A DNA stretch of 64,000 nt, from the NCBI GenBank assembly GCA_017562135.1, contig QEYB01000448.1, forward strand, positions 2,232,001 to 2,296,000, in the 5' to 3' direction. Made by a program: the position numbers and the translations under genes. Positions 54,072 through 64,000 of the stretch are shown one piece after another. The stretch is from Dipylidium caninum (lineage: Eukaryota > Platyhelminthes > Cestoda > Cyclophyllidea > Dipylidiidae). The notes beneath the pieces were generated by a model, which searched no databases, was not told the DNA's origin, and saw only the letters and a program-made list of their open reading frames with translations. The stretch's first letter is position 1; the number at the start of each line of letters is the position of its first letter.

Positions 54072-54096
54072 ACGTGTGTGTGTGTGTGTGTTTGTG
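54072..54096. repeat. (GT)n microsatellite
   Basis: GT dinucleotide run of about ten units. Confidence 0.9.
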
Positions 54097-57000
54097 CCGA
54101 TATTAACGCCCGCTTATACCGCCGTTTGAGGGCTGACACGGGTGCTGAGCACCATCAGATTCCGTGCTGTGGGTAACAAACATCCGATCTCGGCGGTCCC
54201 AACCAAATAATGCGGTTTAATTACTTGACTTTGCCGTGACTCAGACAACTCACGTCCTACTCGTCCGCTGTGCTTAGGTGAAGCAGTGGACTGTGTCAAA
54301 AGGAATCACAGTGGAGTGCCGGCCACGACGTGACACCGCCGGGGCGAAGTCCGCTTCCCGCTTCGACGTAGAGCCCGTTCCCGGCAAGTTGCACGTCCAC
54401 TCTGGAGAAGCTCATTTTGTAGACACTTTTAGTAAACCAGGGCAACACTGCCGCTCCTCCGGTGGTGGATATGACACCAATCATCTCGACTCAGTGTGTG
54501 CGGAGGGACAGGACTCAAGGGGAGGAGAGTCAGGCCACGGCGACGTTGCGTCCACTCACGCAGACGCAGGGGCATCGTCGGCAAATGTCAAATGCCGGGG
54601 GAGGAGAACACCTGAGCGGTCAGGGGGACGCGAAGGATGTCTTCATTCGGCCGTCCGACGCGTCGCTCCCCCGAGCCCGGCTGCAACGGTCTCCTGCCTC
54701 TCCGCGCCCTTCGCCCTGTCGGAACAGTGCAATGACAAGAAACACCCGCAAGTCAGTCAGACGTCAAGTGGGCGGGTGGGTGGCGAGTCCCCTTATGGTT
54801 AGGTGTAAAAAACTCTGACCTTTGCACTATTTCTGAGAAGAACCTCCCCTTCCTCGTCGGTAATGATGGCCTTCACTAGGGAGAAGGCTCGCGAACTCAC
54901 CCTTCGGCCACTTGTGGGGAAATTCATTCCCCTCCACGGCGGTCGGCTAGAGAAGGAGACATTTTGGTGGGAAAGCAGTCAGCAAGTCATCCGACCAGGT
55001 GGAGACGTAAAAACACTGCAGTTCCTTCCACGCCGCTCACATTGGGAAGATGGTTCATTGGTGCCGAAAATAATTCCAAAAGTGACAAAGACTAGGCTAT
55101 ACGGATTGAGTCTAGGAATTTTGGCAGGCGACGCACAGCATGTCTAATCGAGTGAACCGCAATGATGTCGATGAGTGCGCCAGTTAGGAAGAAGGAGGGG
55201 AGACCTGCGAGGGCGGCGAATGGAGCCCGAAGGGCCAGTGGCCCACCCGCTACCGGTGATTGCCTTCCCTACGGGCGAAGAGGAGGATTGAGGATCTAAC
55301 TCAGGGGTCGACATTTAAACTCCCCGCGGTGGCGTTTTAGAGGCGGACAGTGAAGTGGTCGGGATGGCGCTTGAGAACACCAGACTGACCTAACCCTGAG
55401 TTAACGACGGGCCATCACTTCGAGGCCGGCGGGGTGGGTGGTGCAACATTGCATGCAATCCACCAAATTAGAGGAGAAATCCTCCTCACTGCACGCCCTC
55501 GGAGTTCCTTCGTCAGCGACGGTGGCGGATTTATTTCGCAGCATCAGCGCCGTCCTCCGAGCACATGTGTAGCCGCCGTGAACGGTAGCAATCACAAGCG
55601 GGGCGCCATGCTGAGAACCCCAAGAGACGACCTCTCCGTGTCATCCTGAACACTCAACAAGCACCCACATTTTTAGGCCCTCAAATGTGATTGTCTGCGG
55701 TGTGTGAAGACGAGCCCGCATAAAGGGTGACGTTGCCGGAGAAACATGTCACGGGGAGCATCCATCATCGTTTACCTCATGAGTTTTACACGATTGTTGG
55801 CTTATCGGCTAGATGCATCAGATGACACCTCCGCTGGTGTGGACAGGTGAGTCACCGCGTCCACCGACGACACGAAACCCGAGCCTCAGCGGCACGGAAG
55901 GCGGTGGCCCGGCGACGGTGGCCTGCCCCGGGGTCCCTCGTCTAGGGGACAATGTGGGCACCTCGCCTAATCCACTCCCGCCTCTTCTGCCCAGTCCATC
56001 GTGCTGGCTCTCATCCCACCTTAACCCCGTCTGCGACACACCCTGATGGATTGAAATCCGACTGAATGGGAGTCGTGACAACGCGCGTTCTCCCACTACA
56101 CCAGTTCCCACCATTCCGACCACTCGTAAAACTGAAAGCGTGTTTGCGTTGGTTGTGAAGTTCCGAGTGGCTTAACAGTCCGGCGACGACACCTTTGTCC
56201 GTGGAGGGGAGGAGGCGGACCCAGATGTTTACCTGGCGAAGCTACACAAACAATAACACAGGCCATTTCAACTGCAGTGACCAGGTGGGGCGGCTGGTGG
56301 AGGGGGCGCCTGATGTCATGTGATGAAGTAAGGTTCCCCCTCCCCCCGCCCTCCTCCCCCATTGAAACAAGATGCAGATCAACAACAAAACTACTTCATA
56401 TGACCTTTTCGCCGCACCAGCCTCCACCGCCGCCACCACAACCAGAGTCGAACAAGGTCTCCCCGCTGGTGAGGGACGCCGACACTTTCAACCGTCGACT
56501 CAGCGTCTGCCCCCCCCCCACCGCAGCAGCACTGCGATTGTCAGCTGAACAGAGGCGTAGGCACTAGGTACTGCGAGCGGTGGAGTCCCGAGCCCGCTGA
56601 GCACGGAAGGTGAATCGCTGCGTCCCTGCGTGCCTTTGTATTTTGCCGTGCGCTTTAGTCATGAAGAGGGCACAGGCGGTGCGGGTGCTTCCGAGATACC
56701 CTGCTTGCGATAAACTAGTTAGAGCTGGCGTCAAATAGAGAGGAGTGAGTCGAAAGTTAGCCTGTTAGTTGGATGGTGGCGAATACACTCACCAACACGT
56801 CCATCTGCCGGCCGACATGTGACTCCGCCTTTGTGAATGAATCGGGCTTCCATATTCCTGCCTTTCGTCCACGGCGGCGAACGCCATCACGAAGCTGGGT
56901 TCGAAGCAACAGACGCTCATCCTTCTTCCAACATCAAAGGCTTCAATGCCTTCCCGACAGCGCCCTTCACTGCAGTAGCACATCAGCCGAAGAGGATGCT

Positions 57001-58611
57001 TTGCTTTCCACGAAACCACCTTAAATGACACTGCCATTCATTACTAGAGACATTGCGATGAGCAGACTTGTTTTGGGGCCTTAACGGTTCACCTCCGCCG
57101 GTTCGCAGCCTCTTCATCCTAAGAGTCCTACTCCTACAGCCTGCAACCTTGTCTGGTCATATTCCTCAAGCAGCAGTCGCGTTTGAGACAAAGTTGTCAC
57201 AAGGGAGGGTTGCTCAAAAAGAAGGGAATTCTCCTCTGGCCTGGGTTGACAGACTTGAGAACACCGAGTAGACGCCTTGCAACGGGTCATTTGTGGCTGC
57301 TCGGCCGCCTTCGGCCCAGGCGCCGCCTGGTTTTGTGGTTTCTGTTGGAGAGTATTATGTCGACTTTACCGCCTTTTCGGCTCGTGTTTCGTCTGCGCCC
57401 ATTTGCCTTGTGAATCATCAGGAGCATGCGTTAACTAATGAATTACTTTTTGTCGGACACGGCTTTGCGTGGGGCGCCGAGAGACCCTAGTCTTCCCCGA
57501 CTTCTACTTCACCTTCCACCAGTGTCAGATTCATTTGTCATCCAGCAAATACCAAAATGTTTGATTGCGTAGGCGTCAGGTCCACCGATGGCGGCTGGTG
57601 GGGGCCGTCGACAAGCACAATGACCTTTGTGTGAATACCAAATGGTGCGTCTCGTCGTCTGCTCTCCTGCAGGTGGGCGCTTAAGTCATGCGGAGGCGTC
57701 GTTTTCGCTGTCGCCCTTCGCTATTCGCCACACGTGCGGGCTTCGTGAGATCCCCACAACGGGTGGGGACGTCGCGATGGGGTGGACGGACAATCGGTGG
57801 CGGCAAGTGATTTGACGGAAGGCGTGGCACCTCACTCATTCCAAGTATAAGTGGAATGTCTGCCGATGGTTGACTTGACCTGACCGCGATCTTCATCACC
57901 TGCGAATTTTTCTATGCAAGTGAGGCGGCTCGAAGGCGAAGTTGTCATCTACCTAGTGGCTATTAATGAAGACCCCCCACGTTCCAGGGAGTCTCGTTAG
58001 ATAATCCCCACGTCAACGCCCTTTCTAACAAGGCTCCTCGCCCTAAACTGCTGGGTGCTCCGCGAACTCAGCGCGCCTTCTCAGCAATAGTTACCGTGGG
58101 GCTCTCACTCGTCCTATAGCCACTCTGTGGCCTAAGAGTCCATTTTAACCCACTTTCTAGTAGATCGGTTTCTCCTGCCGTCGTCCGACATGTCAGACGG
58201 TGGGTCAATGACGGAGGACACGGCAAGCGGTCCTCCGACTTCGAACTGGGCACGCTTGTGGCTCTCTCGAGGCGGTCCATGTTATGTTCTGGAGCGCAGA
58301 ATTTTCCGCCGGAGGCGGAGGAAAGTGACAACTTTTTTGCGGCTCCAGCACTCACCCATGAGCGGCTGAAGGAGGTGCTCTAACTTGCGGCTGGAGGTGG
58401 ATACAGACAAGTGGAGTGCGACCTCCTGGCCCACGAGGTGCAGCGTCGCTTGCTGTCTCGGCCTTTCTTAGTTTCAACTTCTGACGACGTTTCAGTCGCC
58501 TTTTGCTGAGATGTGACAAAACTCCCCAGAGCGTTCTTCCAACACTGACTCCTAAGAAAGTTTTCAAGCTACTGAAAATGCGTCTCATCTCGGCAGGAGA
58601 CTTTGAGGAAA

Positions 58612-58680
58612 GCTTCTTCTTCTTCTTCTTTTTCTTTTTCCTTTTCCTCTTCTTCTTCTTCTTCCTCTTTTTCTTTTCTC
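58612..58680. repeat. (TTC)n polypyrimidine tract
   Basis: About 70 bp of pure pyrimidine on the plus strand, mostly TTC/TTTTC units. Read on the minus strand it gives a run of Glu/Lys codons, a typical spurious frame. Confidence 0.95.
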
Positions 58681-61460
58681 ATAGCCTCCTCAATCCCCAA
58701 CTTGGCAGCCCCTTTGCTCAGGGTAATTCGGACCAGTGCTGGCCGGTCCATTTAGTCCTCCTTTGGTGAGCCGAACACCGCTTTAATCGCTCTATTGGTG
58801 GTTTGCACAGTCGTGACTGAAGGACAATAAGAAGAACGCCATCCACTTGTTCGCCCGACTCACCCTGAAGCGCCACAGCAGGCAGAGGGACCACTTAAGA
58901 GGCCGTGACGACCCTTTCCCCTCGCACTGGCACCAGCGGACGGGCGTGTCGCTGGAAGATGGCACCCACGCCGCCTGCGCCTCATCCCTTGTTGCCTCTG
59001 CTCTCGGTGGATGGAAAATTCGTTAAGGCTCCCCTGGTTCCCACTTGACAAGCACTGAAGTCGAGGGCTCTCGGGGCCTGACACGAGCACTTCAGGCGCA
59101 CTTCGCCGTTCTGTGCGTGAAAAAGGACGGCGAAAACTCGGCCGCCGGCGAAGGGAAGCTACTTCTTTTGGTCTGAAAGTGAGCATTGCTTCCAGACCAA
59201 TCAGTATATTTTGGGAGTTAAATCCCCTCCGGCTCCAATTGACATGACTCGTTGTATTATGTTGAGAGACTATGCGGCCACGAGTGACACTTTGACCCTT
59301 TGCTTCCCATGATAGTCGGACCGCCAACCTGCCCACAGGTTATGTTGACTCCCATTCCCACTGGCAGGGCATACTTCGCCATGAAAGATTCTCTCCTGAC
59401 ACTTGAGCGAATGACAGTCGTGATTGCTCTAGGGGACTTTGAAAGATAACATAACGGCCATAATGAACTCACTGACGATTCCACTTCCGAAAAGGTGATG
59501 ACTTCTCCCGAGAAGGAGCGCAGCTTCAAAACTCCCCACCGAATAGACCTCTTGAACTTAGTGATCCACGCACCAGCCCAGTCCTCCGCAGGTGCTCGCG
59601 GAAAGTGGAATAACCCGGGCAGTCGCACGGGGCGGCCAGTTAGGAGTTGCCAAAACCGAGGTTAGGAATGCTCTCAGTTCATAGAAGGTCAGAAGTTGAA
59701 GTGCTCTTTTTGTTAGTGTACACATGTTAATAGGACGGTGGCATTGACCTCAAGTGTGGACGTGTGTCCACTGTTTTAGTTTTAGGTGGAGGACGGCTTC
59801 ACCGAGAGAACAGAAGTGACCTCCGACTCACATTTAGTACTCAATAAACAACGATCTCAGCTCTCCCCACCAAAGTAGGCCATTCAGTCGCCGCCAACCC
59901 GCAACACCCCAGGACAACTGAGTCCAAGTGCTTCATTTGAAGGGAGACCCCTGCCGAATGAGCCTCTTCTTGTGCGGGTGCACGAGACGGGTTTATTACC
60001 TGATGGTGCAGACTTGTACAACTGCCACTTTCAAGCGTGTGACAGCCCCATATTCGTGTGCAGCTCTCTTGTGAAGCCTGGACACGTCCCGCCTCCCCCC
60101 TCCCCTCGGGACTAATCCGAGGTTGAATGAATTGTGAAGGCGGAGGATCACCTCCTGGGGCCAAAATGCAGTTATTGGTGTTTAATGCTGCTACAACCGA
60201 GTGATTCCAAAGTCCTTTCGAGGAGGTCTAGCTTGACGGTAAACTCAACTTAGTAACCGAAGTGGTACGTCGGCAGAGAAACCATCACCGCTATTTTAAA
60301 GACGAAATTACGTGAAACAAGGAGATGTGAAGTTTTCACAAATTGGGGGAATTTAATAAATCGCCGTACCCAGTGAATTTGCTTTGGCGAAAGGCAAGTT
60401 CTGCTATCCGTCTGGGATGGTTCGGCGTGTTCGCGTGGTTCTCGTGGAGCGGCCAGTTGTGATGATACACATTTTAACCTCAAAGATTACTTTAGCCTGG
60501 CTTTTTACAAGAGTCTGGGCGGGGGGTGATTTATCTTAATTGTAGTTTTCATTTCCCGCGGTGACAAGGGATCCTGGTAGGCGTAGCATCGACTTATCAG
60601 GACTCTTGCGTCGGTTCGGAATGGTACATCCTACCGGAATGGGGAGGTTGTGAACATGTGCACCTGGTGAGAGGAATATTTCTTTAGTGGAGAAAGCATG
60701 GGATGATAAAGCAGCATAACTGCAGTAGCCATTTAGAAGCCATTCTCTCCGGAAATGCGTAATCGTTCACACATATGTAGCAGACTTTTGAATGCCTGAG
60801 GTGAAATCGCCGTCAACCGGCGCCGAGAGTGGGGACTGACCGTGAGAAAGGCGGGGTTTTTAACTATTGTATCAGACCAACTCGGTGCTGTAGTAGTGAA
60901 GCTAGATCAACGGCTAGCGAATTTTGAAAAAGGAATTCTATGCTACTCCTAGTTAACTTTACTTAATAACATAGCAAGAGTGGTCCCTACTTCAACAAGC
61001 GCTTGCACCTCGTCGCACAATAATTAAACTAATTCACAGATTTCCTACACCATACCGTGAAATGTCGCCACATTCCGCCAGATCTTACGCTATACCCCTT
61101 TCTACTTCTTCTACAACCCAAGTTTGAGCTTTCAGAAGAGTTATCTTTCAGTTCTACAACGGGAGAGCGTTGAACAGGGGGGTAACGAGCAAAGGCGTTG
61201 GGGATTGGCAGTCCAACGAGCGAATAGCATTTTTCGTAAGTAAGGGGTCTGCCATCATAATCGCGGATTAGCCAATGAAAAGCGAGGGACGTTCCGATTG
61301 GTCGTCGGACGCGATGCGTGAATCATAACGGCAGTAGGATGAGACAGCGTTCACGCATTTGTGGACGACGGCCTTCTCATTGAGGTGGTTTCCGCTTCAA
61401 CACTGACGTTCGCCTCCTCTGAGGATATCTACACCTGCAACTGCCATACAATTTATTGCT

Positions 61461-63954
61461 ATGACAACCAACAACACATCTATCAAGGTGAGCGACAAAA
61501 TACATTTAGATGATTAATTTTGAACTCTATGCCCTTCAATAGACTTTCATTGCCATTGTGAGCGCTTAAGTGTTTCGAACTCAGATAGTCTAATTCACCA
61601 CCATTAAGTGTCCACTTAAGTCGAGCCACTTCAATTTCCTCAGCGTATCTCGCGCACCCTCTGCCGGTCTAATCCATAGCTTGGCGGACTTTGCTGTGGG
61701 GAGAGCGGACTAGGTAGGCAACGCCCCCATATGTTCCCCTGTAGCGCCGACCCTGTCAGATCTAGTCTCTTCAAACAGCGCAACCAAGCCAATTATTCAT
61801 AGTCGCCATTCATATGCTAATTATGTAGAAGAGGTGCGAGATGGAGGTATGCAAATGCAATGCATCTTTCAGGTCCAAATGCTTCAGCGAGCGGCACGGC
61901 TAGCAGCCGGGGAAGAGAGTGAGGAAGCCTGGTACCTTGTGCATCTATTCCAACGCACGCAGCCCCGCGAATTACTCCGAATATGTCATTTCACGTTGGC
62001 CACCTTCTTGGAACTTGATTACGAATATTTCGACGAGGGCTGGCCGCTCCAGTCTCGCCTGGAGAGCTCGGTCACATGCTCTCCCACGGTCACATCCCCG
62101 CCCTGTCAACGGGGTTGCGTGCTCAAAGACAAGGGGGAGCGATTTCGGCCACGTTCGCCCAAACCAGTTCAGAAGCCGGAGGCAATGCAGAGGGCGACAC
62201 CCGGACGGAGGTCTCCGGTTGTCAGCCAGACGAGTTGCCCGGCGTTCACCGCTCCCAAGTCAACTCCTGGAAGACTAGCCTGGTTGAAGGGGAAAAGCCT
62301 GCTCCCCTCAAAGTTGTCTGTTTTTGCGGCCAACTCGTCGCTCGCCCCAGCGTCGGACATGGGGCGTTCGGTGTCGGGTGAGTTGTGCCTCAGGAATAGA
62401 GACGGTTTTCTGCCCCGGAGAAAATAACCACTGCAGCTTAAACTCATCAACCCCCCATGTGTTGGATAGTTTGCTACTTTTCTGTGAATCCAGCTACTAA
62501 CTAAAGAATCTAAATGCGGTGTAAATGCTGTTTATTCTCAACTGAGAGCATCGTCGCACCCATCCACCCAGCAGTCGTCATTTCCGACTAGTGGCGCTGC
62601 CTTGATGAACTGGTCTAAAGCTGCGGGTGTAAAAACTAAGGTTAGGAATTTCGCAACGTCACATATGTGTGACGTCTGCGGTGAGCGTTTGACGCAGGCA
62701 GAGTTTAACTTCGGATTGGCCGGGAGCGAGCCTCCCTCCACGTCTATCTCGGTTAGTCCTACCTTGGTTGATCTGCCGATGTGGGAAACCGGCAACTCAT
62801 TTCCAACTTGCACCTCAATCATTCCGCCCTTCGGCCCGGATGCTGTAAGAATTCTTCGCTGTGTTGAACGCTTCCCGCGCTCGCATTGTGGCTTATTGTT
62901 GGGGAGACCGTGTCAACCTCCGCCTGCTAACGCGCTCTTCACGAAAGTGGTCTGGTTGGGGCTTCTCGTGATCTGTTCACGTTATCTCTCACATCTTTCA
63001 CTCGACAACAGCACTCTTCGCGAAGGCTCGCCAAACTAGTCAGGAAGTCGGTGTTTCGCTCTCTTCTCCGTCGTGGCCGTCGTGTTCCGTGAGTATTTGC
63101 GGCGTCTTACTAGGTCCGGTAAGCAGAAGCAGCAGCAGAAACAGCCACTTCCTTTGAGCTCTGCGTCGAGGCCGGTGAGGTCTGGGAGGCGGAGGAGAGG
63201 AAAGGCCCCCTGTCTTCCCGCCCCCCCCCCCGCTTGCACGGACTCACTCGATTCGGGATGGCGACAGGCCCGCGTTGTCGTGTCTGGTTCACCGGCCCTC
63301 TGTTACTTAAAATAAGAGACTGTGATGATGCCTGCATGCGAGGTAAGCGGTTCTCAGGGTGTCAGAGGCAAGCTGCAGTCTAAAGCGGGCGGAAGAGAAC
63401 TTACCGCGTCTTCGCGGTGAGCTTACTAAATCGAGCGCATGCAATAAACAAACTTTAGCTCAACACTCAGGATTCTGTCACTGAACTGCCGGAGGATTCA
63501 AGTTTGCCCCACGCTACTCAGTGGGGTGGCATCTCTGATGGAAATGGGCTCGAGTGCGCGGTTTCACGTGATTTGTTGCCAATGCTTGCGCGTGTCGGGG
63601 CCGAGGGCGGCGAGGCTCGTGTCCGCCCGCTTTCGAGCCTCGGGCGAGCAATCAACTGGGGGCGGCCCTCCTTGCCGCTCGTTCCTCCGCGGCCGGCAAC
63701 CACTCGTCCGGACGTGCCCCTTTTGTGTTAATAACTCGGTTGTCCCACTCCCAAGTGGTCTGGATACCGCGATCATCTGCTCCTCCTTTCAGTTGTAGCC
63801 CCGTCCACAGCCTACAGGAATTTGCCCCACGCCTTCTCATACGAGTTCCAACTCCCCTCGAATGCAAACAAACGCCCGGAAAAATATCCGCGCTGCGAAA
63901 ACCCCGATTACATCCTCTGCCGCTACATAGCCGACTTCATGCACCAGAGTCCTG
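61461..63954 (+). CDS. Unrecognised gene, first three exons (runs off the window)
   Basis: I do not recognise the family. Exons: 61461-61487 (MTTNNTSIK, donor AAG|gtgagc), 61873-62377 (acceptor atctttcag, donor TCGG|gtgagt) and 63811-63954 (acceptor ccgtccacag, donor CCTG|gtgggt). Phases 0, 1 and 1 join cleanly, giving 225 codons so far. Exon 2 starts with an Ala/Leu/Glu-rich, probably helical region including LQRAARLAAGEESEEAWYLV and LRICHFTLATFLELDYEYFD, then a Ser/Pro/Arg-rich disordered stretch. Exon 3 contains LPHAFSYEFQLPSNANKRPE and CENPDYILCRYIADFMHQ, which looks like folded, conserved protein. Start and exon order are inferred from splice sites and phase; a short first exon is the weakest part. 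The gene continues to the right. Confidence 0.55.
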
Positions 63955-64000
63955 GTGGGTCCTGCAGCACTATTCAGTCTCGGATATAGCCACTTCAAAA

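Larger units (their letters stand above)
46631..61460. other. About 14.8 kb with no recognised gene, between divergent starts
   Basis: Lies upstream of the abLIM start (minus) and of the unrecognised gene (plus), so it should contain both promoters. From 46.6 to about 48.2 kb the DNA is AT-rich like the abLIM introns; from about 48.2-48.6 kb onward it becomes GC- and CpG-rich with many microsatellites and C- or G-rich runs. Numerous 60-170 codon open frames on both strands overlap each other, as expected of GC-rich DNA with few stops, and none has a recognisable domain. Untranslated or distant first exons may be hidden here. Confidence 0.55.

Noticed and set aside
58569..58751. Glu/Lys-rich minus-strand frame
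   Set aside because: It is simply the translation of the TTC microsatellite.
62602..63039. Plus-strand frame with a CDVC motif, possible zinc finger
   Set aside because: No acceptor fits the phase of the preceding exon, there is no second metal-ligand pair, and the flanking exons (62377 and 63811) join directly in phase, so it is intronic.

Overview
The window is eukaryotic nuclear DNA. Three genes can be recognised and rebuilt exon by exon with GT-AG introns and matching reading phases, and a fourth, unrecognised gene runs off the right edge. The gene families are metazoan. Several introns are only 31-40 nt, packed among compact exons, while one neighbouring gene spreads over 37 kb. That mix points to a parasitic flatworm, most likely a cestode (taeniid-like). 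This is an inference from architecture, since no rRNA or mitochondrial marker is present. No bacterial-type operons, CRISPR arrays, intact transposon ORFs or RNA genes were found.

Layout. 1-2293: no supported gene. 2294-6552 (minus): SLC36/PAT-type amino-acid transporter, 8 exons, 448 aa. 6553-6881: 329 bp between divergent start codons, probably a shared promoter region. 6882-8684 (plus): IMPACT homologue (RWD plus UPF0029/Impact domain), 5 exons, 338 aa. 9396-46630 (minus): actin-binding LIM protein (abLIM/UNC-115 family) with two LIM domains at the N terminus, a low-complexity linker and a C-terminal villin headpiece. Fifteen exons were placed and at least one small exon is missing from the model. 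46631-61460: about 14.8 kb without a recognised gene; GC and CpG content and microsatellite density rise from about 48.2 kb. 61461-63954 (plus): first three exons of an unrecognised gene.

Functional links are loose, as expected for eukaryotic neighbours. SLC36 transporters signal amino-acid sufficiency and IMPACT restrains the amino-acid-starvation kinase GCN2, so the divergent SLC36/IMPACT pair has a plausible amino-acid-sensing theme. abLIM is a separate cytoskeletal gene that converges tail-to-tail on IMPACT.

Points worth a second look: the 31-35 nt introns; the transporter's loss of the human PAT1 proton-coupling histidine and both disulfide cysteines; the reduction to two LIM domains; Tyr in place of the usually conserved buried His of the villin headpiece; and the unrecognised gene at the right edge. 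I found no evidence for a wholly new biological system.
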